From: Pyrocephalus nanus
Lineage: Eukaryota; Chordata; Aves; Passeriformes; Tyrannidae
DNA length: 64,000 bases
Assembly: GCA_038380795.1 (NCBI GenBank)
Contig: CM076263.1
Coordinates: 14,498,709-14,562,708, forward strand
Direction of reading: 5' to 3'
Shown in pieces: positions 52,801 to 62,989 of the stretch. The first letter of the stretch is position 1; each line of letters starts with the position of its first letter. A program made the translations under genes and the position numbers. The notes beneath the pieces are model-generated. The model made no database searches. It worked only from the letters and a program-made list of their open reading frames with translations, and was not told the DNA's origin.

Positions 52801-55800
52801 TGCTGAAATTGAAGCAGAATTATTTCAACACATAGAAGAAGCTGCTATCATTTTTTTTTGTCTATTGTAATACAAAGATAAGTTATTTAACTGTACATAA
52901 CATAGCATGAACACATGAATCAACAGTAATATGAACTTCACCTGCATGTCTCTTTCAAGCTGCAATAGATGGTACCTATGCCATGTGACAAAAGCTGGTC
53001 CCTCATGAGAGAAATCAACTCCTCCAAAACTCTGCTGCCCTGCACCAAGGAAAGTTTTCCTCACAGAATAATAATGAGACCACACAAAGTAGTTATAAAT
53101 GGAGATATTCTCAAACTGTGGTGTGTTGCCATCTGGTCCAAATATTTCTTCACGTCTTCGTGTGGCAATGACAATGTCAGGGTGGATTGTCACCTTGGCT
53201 TGGTGTAAGGCATTCACGAAACGATTCCTTTCTTCTGCACTTAGATCCAAAAGATTCCTTCTGACTGTGATAATACAGAATAAGCAAATTACTAAAGTTA
53301 CTCAAGTTTGAACTCATGGAACTAATTTATTATGTTCCTAATATCTCTGTGTAAGTCCCTTTTTCTTCAAGAATTCATTTTTTTTAATTTTCTTTTTTCT
53401 TTTTTTTTTTTTTAATTGGGGGAATTCACTGAGCATAAATAGAAAAAGTTACTTATTATGAGAAAGACTGAAACAAACAAAAATAAAGACCCAAACCTTG
53501 AGACTTTAGTGCTTTTAGAAGTACTGTTACAGATTGTCTTTCAATTCTGTTAAAGACAAAGACCATGCTTTGTCATACAAACCTTTCAGAACTTCATCCA
53601 ATATACTTAAGGTTTCCTGTGGTAGCACTCCACAAGAAATGAATGCTATAAAGCAATTTATAATAATCAGAAACTCTAATGTTCAGCTAGATAGTGAAGA
53701 AGTGCATTGTTTATGCTTGAAATTTTGCAGGAAAAATGGATATTTACCAGTGAATTACTGTGAATTCTCACAGTTATTAACAATAACCATATATTAGTCG
53801 TTTTTAGTAGTATACTCAAAATAATTAAAAAATATCCTTATCCACATAGAGAAAGTGAAACAAGGAAGAAAACTGACTCTTTGAAATACCAGAATTTCAG
53901 CAAGAAGAACAGAGTTCAGATCACCTCAGTCTCTCTTTCACCTGGTCTAAAAAGATTTCAGTCTAAGTTTAGAATAAGATGCAGGTAGAAGTCCTCACAG
54001 TTGTTCTTCAACATGCACTAATTTTCATTATAAAAAAAATTGTAAAAATCCATGATTGTCCAAATGAGAGACAGATTATGTTGACACAAGAAGCAACAGG
54101 TCTTCAGCACGAATCTATATGAAGAATACAAGTGAAATACATTTCACTACACAAAGTTGATTTGGTGGGGGATATTTTGGTTTTTCTGAACTTTAAATAA
54201 ATACTTTTGTGAAACATGAATTTCATCCAAGAACTGTGTATCCTGAAACATACCTTTCTGTTTTGCAGAACTGAAGAAATATGCTAGCCATCATCACTAA
54301 AGAATTATTTTGGTGGTATTTTAAGTAGTGAACTACAAATATCCATCTAATTTCGATTTACGAATGCATCTTAACATTTTTCTTTTTCAAAGTATGTGCC
54401 TGAACCACAGGAAATAATTGTGACTATTATTAAAATTAGTCATGAATTGAGAAGATTTGAAGACACCAAAGTGCACCTGATAGCTATTTAGTATGGATAT
54501 GCCAACAGCAATCTAGTAATTATTTTTAAAATCTGAGCAGATAGACCCAGGGCTAAGAATGGTCAAAAGAGAAAACTGAAAACATAATAAAAAGCTAATT
54601 TAATCTTTTTTAAACCAAGTTATCATGCATGATATATTTGATTTGTTTAGAGTTTTACTGACTAGTAAAGGATTTAATAAGAGAGAAAAGTGCTCTTGTA
54701 TACCTTAGAAAATCAGCTAAATCTGCTTTTTGCCTGCCTCTAGATTTGCATTGCTAGGTTTGTGTGTGTTAACATTTATTTCTTGGTTATTCTTCAATTA
54801 CCATCACTGTAAGAGAGAACAGGCCAGAACACCAGAGAGTGCAACCTGGCTTAGAAGGTCCAATTCATGAGTCACGATTTCTCCTTTCTAGTTGGCTTCT
54901 TGGAGTTGAAAGGATGAAAAAAAGGGATCCCTAAGATCTTTCCTATAGCCCACAGGTTTTTTGTTGGTGTGTTTGTTTTTTTTTTAAGAAATATTTTTGT
55001 TAAAATTTTGATTTAGTAAATGGTGCTTTGTTAGCCATTGTAGGAACATGTACTCATATTCATGGAGCATTTCCTATCTGGTGAAAATAATGTCAGTGCT
55101 GATATCTGTTTCTGCTCTGCACATTTGTGCTAGAAACCTCTTGTTTCTCATGTCAAAAGAACCTATAGCTCATTTGGGGATTCCTGGATTTTACAGATTT
55201 CAATAATACCTTTAAATTTAAAAGTGTGTAAGTTTGAAAGTAAAGGCTGAAATCTCATTCATTCAGATGGTTTTGACTTGAGAATAGGGATATCTCCCCA
55301 AAGCTTCTTGTCCTTTTCAATTTGCCTACAGTATTCAACATTTTTCCTGCAAGGATCGCATCTCCATTTCAAAAAATTTTAGTTGTTTGTTTACTGATAT
55401 TTGGGACTAAACTGAAATTGTAGTACTTTAAGAAAAATTCAACTGAATAGTCCATATTTGTGACTCAATGCTTTTAAAGATGTTGACAGCAACTAAGTAA
55501 GTAAAATTTATAGAGCCAGATACATAGTTTAGAAACATATTAAGAAATTTTGAATGAAAAGAGTTGCTGTCACATTTGAAGTAGTCACAAGGTATTAAAC
55601 ATAGCAAGATATGTATTATTCCCAGACATGTTCACAAACACATATCCATGTCTATATACATTGCTTTACTTTTAAATAATTCTAAATAAGATATTTATTT
55701 TCTGAAGTAATTTTAAACTTTTTTTTTTTTATTTCATTTCTTTCTTTTATTGGGCAGTAAGTATAAGTACTTGATACACAAGCTGTACAGCTCATCTAGC

Positions 55801-56327
55801 ACCTGCCTTAATAGACCTTATAGTAACAGAACTTCTCTAAAGAAATTTAAGAGATATTTTGCATTTTAAGGAGGAGGAAACATGCCGGGTACATTTAGAA
55901 GCAAGCACCGACAAAGCAATTTTCACCTCATACTTCTGATGCTCTTACCTATATTAATCTGTTGGCTACAGGTAGGTCCAGTCCAGCCTGGTCGACATGA
56001 CCCACAGTTGTAGCCAGAGAAGTTACCATTGCACCGGCAGGTTTGGTTGAAGAAGCGGATGGGCCATTGCTCACGGTCATCCCTCCCGTCGTGGATGTAC
56101 TGTGGGCCGTGTGGGCGTGAATCCACAGTCACCTGTACGCACCGGCCCCTGCCCGTGGACACACCACACCGGTCAGTGCCTGGCCCAAACACAGGGAAAT
56201 AGTCTGGGCAACACATGCCGCTCCGCAGGGACTCAACAGTTGCACACTGACGAGGGAATTGAGCTCCAGCTTGGTCCAACATGCTAAGTGGTAGCAGGGA
56301 AAGGAGGAGCAGCGTGGGGGTCTGCAT
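46619..56327 (-). CDS. TYRP1: TYRP1, tyrosinase-related protein 1 (seven coding exons)
   Basis: The CDS joins 55949-56327, 52942-53264, 51445-51649, 50299-50466, 48616-48795, 47366-47512 and 46619-46824 on the minus strand: 1608 bases, 535 residues. All introns are GT...AG with consistent phases. In order the protein has a signal peptide (1-22, cleavage before QFPRQC), a Cys-rich EGF-like region (about 28-120), a tyrosinase-type di-metal domain with metal-site His at 190, 213, 222 and 375, 379, 402, a membrane span (about 476-499), a cytosolic EXXXPLL sorting motif (ELHQPLL, 507-513) and a C-terminal SVV. Tyr360, Arg372 and Thr389 match the TYRP1-specific pocket residues of human TYRP1 (Tyr362, Arg374, Thr391). 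N-glycosylation sequons include NQT, NFS, NIS, NST and NGT. It is a melanosomal membrane glycoprotein needed for eumelanin synthesis and tyrosinase stability; human TYRP1 binds zinc and its catalytic role is debated. The frame is intact and human TYRP1 has 537 residues. Confidence 0.98.
46825..47365 (-). other. TYRP1: TYRP1 intron (541 bp) before the last exon
   Basis: Donor GTAATC at 47365, acceptor TGTAG at 46825. Nothing else was recognised. Confidence 0.9.
47366..47512 (-). CDS. TYRP1: TYRP1 coding exon 6
   Basis: Encodes residues 419 (split codon) to about 468: [20 protein letters not shown], then [20 protein letters not shown] and [10 protein letters not shown]. This is the end of the metal-binding domain and the lumenal stalk. 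It is too short and too ATG-poor to show as a long open frame and was found by splice sites and homology. Acceptor AAATTTAG, donor GTAATC. Confidence 0.96.
47513..48615 (-). other. TYRP1: TYRP1 intron (1103 bp) with (CAAAA) tract
   Basis: Donor GTAAGA at 48615. A minus-strand open frame of 170 codons (47720-48232) lies within the intron but has no recognisable domain; its hydrophobic middle comes from a G/T-rich reading of the (CAAAA) tract. A pyrimidine-rich stretch lies at 48276-48370. Confidence 0.85.
47957..47996. repeat. (CAAAA)n simple repeat
   Basis: About 40 bases of CAAAA/CAAAC units inside a TYRP1 intron. Confidence 0.9.
48616..48795 (-). CDS. TYRP1: TYRP1 coding exon 5 (second metal site)
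   Basis: Encodes residues about 359-419. It contains [20 protein letters not shown] with metal-site His375 and His379, and [20 protein letters not shown] with His402. The pocket residues Tyr360, Arg372 and Thr389 are here, as is the NGT sequon at 383. Acceptor TATTCAG, donor GTAAGA, both phase 1. Confidence 0.97.
48796..50298 (-). other. TYRP1: TYRP1 intron (1503 bp)
   Basis: Donor GTAAAC at 50298, acceptor TTCAG at 48796. Ordinary AT-rich intron with no repeat family or extra exon recognised. Confidence 0.85.
50299..50466 (-). CDS. TYRP1: TYRP1 coding exon 4
   Basis: Encodes residues about 303-359: [20 protein letters not shown], then [20 protein letters not shown] and [16 protein letters not shown]. 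This links the two metal sites and has a NST sequon. Acceptor CATCCCCAG, donor GTAAAC. Confidence 0.97.
50467..51444 (-). other. TYRP1: TYRP1 intron (978 bp)
   Basis: Donor GTAAGT at 51444, acceptor CCCCAG at 50467. AT-rich with ATT/TATT runs at about 51235-51330. Nothing else was recognised. Confidence 0.85.
51445..51649 (-). CDS. TYRP1: TYRP1 coding exon 3
   Basis: Encodes residues 235-302 plus one base: [20 protein letters not shown], then [20 protein letters not shown] and [20 protein letters not shown]. Acceptor GGTTTAG before AACATG; donor GTAAGT after AACA, so the NST sequon (302-304) spans the junction. The first residue is Asn where human TYRP1 has Glu. Phe281 corresponds to the position reported mutated in the quail roux allele. 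Confidence 0.97.
51650..52941 (-). other. TYRP1: TYRP1 intron (1292 bp)
   Basis: Donor GTGAAG at 52941, acceptor TTTAG at 51650. It contains AT-rich (TATATA)-like runs near 52530-52565. No other feature was recognised. Confidence 0.85.
52942..53264 (-). CDS. TYRP1: TYRP1 coding exon 2 (first metal site)
   Basis: Encodes residues 127 (split codon) to 234. It includes [40 protein letters not shown] with the NIS sequon, [14 protein letters not shown] with His190, and [20 protein letters not shown] with His213 and His222. Acceptor TTATCACAG, donor GTGAAG after CAG. All three site-A His are present. Confidence 0.97.
53265..55948 (-). other. TYRP1: TYRP1 intron (2684 bp), the largest between coding exons
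   Basis: Donor GTAAGA at 55948, acceptor TCACAG at 53265. T-rich runs lie at about 53376-53415 and 55718-55731. No CR1 or extra exon was recognised. Confidence 0.85.
55949..56327 (-). CDS. TYRP1: TYRP1 coding exon 1 (start codon, signal peptide, Cys-rich region)
   Basis: Encodes residues 1-126 plus one base. [20 protein letters not shown] is a hydrophobic signal peptide with predicted cleavage after AGA-22. The mature start [20 protein letters not shown] is nearly invariant in TYRP1. The Cys-rich region and [20 protein letters not shown] follow, with NQT and NFS sequons. Donor GTAAGA. The ATG is the only one giving a signal peptide joined to the conserved mature start. Confidence 0.97.
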
Positions 56328-56416
56328 GACAGCAAGTCAAGCAGAGCCGGCTCGTTGCAAGAGCTGGCTGTCCACACACGCTGACTTTCCTCTCCTGCGA
56401 TGAGACACCCAGCTCC
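56328..56416 (-). other. TYRP1: TYRP1 5' UTR part of the first coding exon
   Basis: A strong acceptor (CACTCTCCCTACAG, preceded by a long TCTCTC tract) ends at 56417 on the minus strand, 89 bases above the ATG. TYRP1 in mammals has a separate noncoding first exon, so this is probably the 5' UTR portion of exon 2. No upstream ATG lies in the segment in a favourable context except one short out-of-frame case. Confidence 0.65.
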
Positions 56417-56456
56417 CTGTAGGGAGAGTGGGAGAGAGAGAGAGGGAGAGAGAGCA
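56417..56456. repeat. TYRP1: GA/TC-rich tract forming the polypyrimidine tract of TYRP1 intron 1
   Basis: About 40 purine-rich bases on the plus strand, mainly (GA)n. On the gene's strand they form the pyrimidine tract before the intron-1 acceptor. Confidence 0.7.
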
Positions 56457-57082
56457 GAATGAAAACAAGTGATACAAATCTGTTCTGTAGGCTACCCCCT
56501 CCTACCCCTTCTACCCCAGAAAATTCTTTCTGACTCTACACTTCAATACACTATCTGGAAAGGCAAAAAACTCTGACCACAGACACTAATGTTCTTCTCT
56601 TCTAATTACCAGCACGAGCTAAAGTAACTATGTAGATCTATATTTGCTCATTGACTTCTGAGTTCCTGTGAATTGTTCATTCATAATGCACACCTGCTGG
56701 TCAGATTTGCTTCACTACCACAAAATGCTAAAACTTGATTAAGGCACCAGTTTTCTGAACTTTTTATTTTCACCCTCCCTCCCCTCCCCCTGGTTCACGC
56801 CTTTCTTTTCTGAATTTAACTAGTGTATCTTGTTCTCCACTCAGCAGTTCCCCTCTGTAATCCCTTGCTGTTTTCTAATGACAGCTTGATCAAAAGGCGG
56901 TTACACTGCTGCATGCATTGTACCTGTTCTCTCTTCCTGGTACCTCTCCACTGCTGGGATCCTGTTCTATCTCTGCACGTCCTGTGGCTGTGTCTCAGCC
57001 AAAATAAGCACGGCTAAATTCTCTCCTGGTTCAGTCTGATTGCTAATCCTTCTTCTACCAACACAGTATGGCTTGGCCTCAC

Positions 57083-57112
57083 CCTCCTTCCTCTATTAAT
57101 CCCCTTTCTACT
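57083..57112 (-). other. TYRP1: Candidate noncoding exon 1 of TYRP1
   Basis: If transcription starts about 35-45 bases below the M-box, as in the mammalian gene, the first exon starts near 57105-57115. Two donor candidates follow: AGG followed by GTGAGG (intron from 57082), used for the coordinates here, and ACAG followed by GTACAA (intron from 56923), which would give an exon of about 185 bases. The sequence alone cannot decide. Confidence 0.25.
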
Positions 57113-57146
57113 TCACTGCATTTCTCTGGACTTTAAGTACTTGAAC

Positions 57147-57157
57147 AGCACATGATT
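57147..57157 (-). promoter_or_regulatory. TYRP1: M-box in the TYRP1 promoter (MITF site)
   Basis: AATCATGTGCT on the minus strand matches the M-box consensus AGTCATGTGCT at 10 of 11 positions, with the CATGTG core intact. It lies about 820 bases above the ATG and about 730 above the intron-1 acceptor, which fits a noncoding first exon and a short first intron. MITF binds this element in mammalian TYR, TYRP1 and DCT promoters; that it drives this gene is inference. Confidence 0.7.
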
Positions 57158-57159
57158 TC

Positions 57160-60100
57160 TTTCATGCTTATCTCCTTGTGATTTTACAAGTTTTAGCAAA
57201 GGTCAGAGACAAATACTTGAATTCAAAACAGAACAAATGTGAAGGTTTTTTTTTTTTTTTAATTACTTGCAAAGAAAGGGTCACTTGAAAACAGACAAAG
57301 AACACTAGGGAAAATCACATTTAACAGACACTTTAAAATAATTCTTCAGATGGCATTTTCAAGATCAGCCTGAAGTAAGTGACTAAGATATATAATTTGT
57401 AAAATGAAACACTCTAATCTCAAATTTACAATTTTTATTTCACCTATTTATTTTTTTGCTAAAATAAGTAGGCAACGATCATACTGAAATTTCCCAAAAT
57501 ATTAAGTTCTGAGAAGGTGCTATGAAACAAAAAATAGAGAGGTAATGAAGCAAAGAAACAGAGAAAAGCCATCTCTGAAATGAAAAAAGTGCTTCTTTTT
57601 TCTTTGCAGGGACAACTTTGACAAAAATTACCTTATTCAAACTTTAACTCTCTTTCTGAGCTTTCAGTAAAAATGGATTTCAGTGAGGTAAAGATATTTT
57701 GTGAAGAAACAACTGGCACCAACACAAAACATTACCAAGTTTTCTGGGAAAAGGTTCAACCACCGTATAACTGGCATCAAGCAGAGAATGGATTACCCAC
57801 TTCTTCTTCTACTTCCCTATAAGCAAGTCATAGTGCGAGAGTGCACCCAGTTCTGTCAGAATACAGAAATAGCTTTTTTTGTCAATTATACTTGCAAACC
57901 TGCAGTGCAACACAGCAGTGAACTTTGCCCCCTGCACCTTGTATAACTGAACATGCTATAGCTTGCTTCAGGGTAGGACTTAGGCTTTTAGTACACTTCT
58001 CCATATCTTTATTGCACATTCTCCTTTTGCAGAAGGGAATATTTGCTAATCCTTAAATGAACTTTTTTACTTTTCTGACTTTCATTTCATTCTCCATTTT
58101 AGCACATATTCTTTTCTTTATTAGCTTATTCTGTTTCTTTCCAAGCTTAAACCTTTCCTCTCTGGACATGTCTGTTGGGACACGTGGCACAAATTCACTG
58201 TTATCACATCAGAAGGTAAACCATGACTAGTAAAAAACTTCTTGAGATTTCATCTGAAAAGAACTCCAAGTTCAAAGAATAAATATACAGATTTTAGCTA
58301 TGAATATTTAGCAAATACAGCAAATTCATAATAAGCTTAGAAGGGATAAATCCTACTCTTTAGACAAAGCCTCAGTAAAACAGAGCAAACAATGTACTGA
58401 CTGGGCTTTCCTGGTACCATAAAACTTTCCTTTGTAATTTTGAATATGTTTTAGACCTTTTTTAAACCTTCTGTATAGAACATCCCTATGAATATTTTAC
58501 AATAAACTACTAGAGCTTCACCATTGAGGTTCATTTCCATTTTTTGCCCCTCATGTGTTTCCTTGAGTTTCCTGTTGGAAATATTGCTAAACAGTTTGGT
58601 GGAACACAATCCTTTTAATAATTTTTATTTTGTTATTCTTGCCTTTAGAGACTCATGCATCCCTACTGTGCCTGGAATGATTTGACCCTGGAGATTATCC
58701 AAATGCACAACATCCGTGTTTCTGTGACTGTTCAAAAAGGCCCTTAACCTTACTCTGTCTACAAAAGAAAGATAATGAGGAAGAAGTCAATGTCTGAACT
58801 TCTAGCTCACTAATTGCCTTTGTGGACTAAAACACCTGAAAAGGGAGTTTAGCTGTGATCTGTATTCTAACCTATTGGAGAAGGTTGTGAAAATGTAACC
58901 AGTTCTATTTGAGCTTCAGTGGTGATGAAAGCTGAGGTACTGATTCTAACTGACCTTGTGCTGTTAGCTGTACAGTCAAACATAACCTCTCTGGGAGCTA
59001 CTACAGGGTTTTTGCTAAGTGCCTAAGATTTACAAATTCTTTAAAATAGTATATACTTTGAGAGTTACCACAGTTCATTAAAAGTTTTATTCCCCAATCA
59101 CAAACGCATAGACTGCTAGAAGTAGCATATTTTGCCAACTTTGCCTAAGTTGCATGGGAAATAGTTTGGTAGTACTACTATTGTTTGTGTATCTCCTCTG
59201 GTGTGATGCCACTAAGCTGCAAGTATTTTTCAGCTGAATATTGAAGCAGTCAAGTGGGTGATTTTGACAGCTGGCAAATGAGCAGCTGAAATGAAAGTAA
59301 CAGCCTCATCTTCAACTGGTGGTAACTGACCCTTGATTTACATTACCTGTCAATCCTGGCTGGGTTAGCTTCTATTTGTTAGTATTGGTTTGGATTTCTT
59401 TTTCTATTTTCTTTTTCCTTGTAGGTACCATCACTTTTCAGAAAATAATTCAGACCTTCAGTTTGCAGACAGCTTTGAATTGTTTTGAATTTCTTTTTCG
59501 TTCCCCGTAGAAGAAAATAATACTGATTATATGAAAACCAAAACAAACTTCTTTGATAAGTGGGGATTTGGAAGAGGAGTCAGAACCGACCTTCTAAATA
59601 CATCTTTTTCCTTCTCATATAAAATCACCTCAGTAAAAACACAAATATTCAGAAAATTTTGGCTCATAAAGGAATCCAAGTGATACAGGGGAATTTTCTT
59701 TATGAAAAGTGAATTATGAGAACATATTTAATCTTAATCTCTGTCTAGGTGTGAAAACATGAAAATACAATTTTCCAGAATGCAACTATATTTGTTATGT
59801 AATACAATTCAAGGAAAGTTAGTTTTAACTCATTACATTCTACAAATATTAAAATGAGTATGAGAAACTATAGTCATATTTTAATTTGAACTGGGGAATA
59901 TAATTTCAGATATTTGTAAAAAAACCTGAACAAGATGTATAGTTCTATTGTTTCATAAGAAAATTTTTACTGTTATTAACACAGAGAGCTTACTGTTTCT
60001 TTTTGTTTTATAACTACACATATATTAAAAAAAGTTTATGGAAAGTGCAGGCAAGTTGTCAGAAGAGTACTGGAAAAAAAGCCACAAACCTTCTTCTTCC

Positions 60101-62676
60101 AATAATTTTAAAAATTAAACCTGCATTTTTAACTGAAAGTATTTATGTGAGATGGCAGGTATCCTAGAGTTTGCTGCTGGATCATACAGTATTGCAAGAC
60201 CTTTGCCTCTTGAAAATGTCAGTATTTCTTCAGATTTGTCATGACATGTGATGTGTATACTCTGAACTGTGAAATGGCATTTTTCTAACATCGTGCGGCT
60301 TTCACATTCAAAGTAAAGAAAAAAGGTCATTTTAACCATTCCTTGTCCTCTCCCCTCCAAAAAAGAAAAAAAGTTCAGTTGAAGCTGCAGTCCTTCTTCT
60401 AAGGAAATTAAAAGACAAAATGTAAAAGTAGCACCTCCTGTAAAGCTAGCAGAACCTCTGAAATGTTTGTGAAAAATCTGAGTAGGATCCTATTTTCTGT
60501 CAGCACCCAGGGTACATACCCTCTCATGGAGGCCTCAATGAGATAAGTTTAGGGGCTCAGTACCATATGTTAAGGTGCTCAGTAGACAAGTGAAGGTCAG
60601 CTCTGTCACTGATGAGAAGGCAGAAGCTTGGGATGCCTGCCTTCCCTGGGGAGCTTTTTTTCAGCAGTCTGTCCCTGTTGCCCCTGCCTGAGCCATGTTG
60701 CAGCTGCTCAGCAGCTATGCCAGGGCCCAGGCTGACTGGCATTTCCCCTTAGCTCCTGGCTCCCTTGCTGTAGCAGCCAGACCTTGCTGCTCCCTGATAC
60801 CTTCACCTTTCAGCCTTGTGTCCCTATCATTGCAAGGGTGTTCCTGTGCCATACGCCTGACGGCTGCTCTGTGCTATGTAGAGGGACCGTTTGGGACTCT
60901 GCTCTGGGCTTGTTTTGGAATATGCTTAGGCATCCTTCCATAGCAAAGTTTGCCTATTTACACGCACCATCACAGTGTAATGTTGCATTGTTAGGTAACT
61001 GAAACAGATAAAAATGGTGTGTGAGAACATAGGAAACAAATGGTTCAAGTCGTGAATTTAACAACTGCTTTAACAATCTCCAAACAAGTGGTCATGTCTG
61101 CAACAAAAGCATCATATATTAAGCCACAGAATAACTGCATGTACATAGTGTAACTATGTACCAGTTTCACAGCAGACATACAGATAATCTATCTAAAAAA
61201 GTTAAGAATTACATAAATTTCCATTTTGGGAAGAAAGGAAAGACATTTCAAAATGAACATGCTTGAATAGATTTTACAGGTTGAACTCTAGGATAATTCC
61301 TTTCTACTTCAGTAAGCTACAGAAATTAACCAAGCAAACTTTGGAACTAATTGACATCTCACATCTTAAAAAATAAGAAGTTTAAGAAAAAAACTGTTTT
61401 AGAAACAATGAAGATATATATTAATAAACAACCAAACTTCTGAGTTTCCAAACGAGCAGAGTTTTTTATAAACACATAGAGATTGAAGACACAGGTAGAT
61501 GATAACAGCACTAAGCATATTTTCAGATGACTCGAATGTATTTTTTAGTAGATGTCAGGAGAGTGACTTTGACAGCCCAAATATTTTAAAACTTATTTCC
61601 TTTTTTCTTTATTTTTTTTTTTTATCTTCTACTTTTTCATCTGGCACTTTTGAAGAAATGTCTCCTACATATGAATTAGGATTGAAAAAACAAAATCTGG
61701 CTGCTCACAGTACAAGCCAAGTTTTCTCACACTTCATGTTGCTTAATGTGCATTGATGGATGTGTACCAGTCCAAAATGAAGGACTTCCCTATTGCATGC
61801 ATCCCCATCATCGAAAAGAAGCTGTCCACATACAGTAGTGATATTGGATCCTATGATTATGCTTTTTTTGGATCAAGGGCACTTCTATTTTTTCATTTCT
61901 TACTTGATGCCAGCCTACTCACTTTAAAAGTGCTGTTTTTCCAGTTTTCTAGATAGTTTTTTTTTTCCTTCATTCTTTCTAGTATACCCTTTTCATTTTC
62001 TTGTTGACAGCTCCATTTTATGCTCTAAAACTTTTTCTTTATGTTGCAAACACCTGTCCTGTGTTTGCATAGTTTCTTATTCCTTGTCCCTACAGGGCTC
62101 TTTCCTCTTTTGTTTTATGGCACTCATAGACCTTTCTGGCCACTCTTTGGTGGTCCCACTCCTTTTTGAAGACCTAGTTCCAGTTTTGAATAGGGTGTGA
62201 CTCACCTCAGGTCAATGCCAGTGCAGTGTCACTCGTGGGTGCAGCACTGAGCTAGCCACGTGTACTCAATGCACTGGTTCTGTATTACCTGCAACCTCAA
62301 CGGATTTTGTTGACAGTTTAGGAAACATAGTATCATGTATGATTAAATTAGTCCTTCATCTCTACTTTTGTTGTCATTTTCTGATTAAATTCTCTACTCT
62401 TTAGGTTTTTTCCTCATATGTATGTCTAAAAAACCCTTAATTGTTTTTTCTTGCTCTTCTAACATCCTTTCAGACTTTGTACTAGTGAGAACCATTCATA
62501 GAATATTATAGGTAGCTAAGATGATTCAACATGTAAAAATTTTGCTTTTATTTTTTTCCTCCAGTTGTTGAATTTAATATTACCATTGATTTCAACTGGA
62601 ATATTTACAAGAAGAATTACAAAATAAACAGAAGGTGCTGTCTAGAACCTTAGGTGCCAAGGTCCAAGGAAGGAAA
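57160..62676. other. 5' flank of TYRP1, no gene recognised
   Basis: AT-rich DNA with short open frames and no recognisable exon or mobile element. A T-run lies at 57247-57260. CACGTG E-boxes occur at 58181-58186 and 62257-62262. Melanocyte enhancers could lie here but cannot be identified by eye. Confidence 0.5.
58181..58186. promoter_or_regulatory. CACGTG E-box about 1 kb above the TYRP1 M-box
   Basis: A palindromic CACGTG with flanks GA...GC (GACACGTGGC). MITF and related bHLH-ZIP factors bind such sites. It is a candidate only; the hexamer is expected by chance once per few kb. Confidence 0.25.
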
Positions 62677-62785
62677 ATCACAAAATGAGAGGATCACTGG
62701 GGCTTGAAAGGACCTGGTCTCATTAGTCAAACCTGCTGCTTAAAGCAGAGTTGACACAGAATTCTGAACAGGTTGTGTGGGCTAC
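62677..62785 (-). mobile_element. CR1 LINE 3' fragment
   Basis: Reverse-oriented CR1 tail: AATCACAAAATGAGAGGATC, CTTGAAAGGACCTGG, then CAAACCTGCTGCTTAAAGCA and GAACAGGTTGTGTGG. It is separated from the next CR1 segment by an AT-rich tract and may be the same copy. Confidence 0.75.
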
Positions 62786-62965
62786 TAGAAATATTAGAAC
62801 TATAATAGAATATATTATAAAATACATAGAAATAGAATAAATATTTTTATGGATATATAAGATAAATATTGCATTATAATATGTATAATATATAATATAT
62901 CATATAAAGTATAGGTAATATAGATAATAAAAGGAATAATAGAAACAAAAAATATAATAATTTTC
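62786..62965. repeat. AT-rich (TATAAT)-like tract
   Basis: About 180 bases of irregular ATATA/ATAATA/TAGAAATA units, almost free of G and C. It sits inside the region of CR1 homology. Confidence 0.85.
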
Positions 62966-62989
62966 CAGTAGCCAGTTGGATATTGGAAA

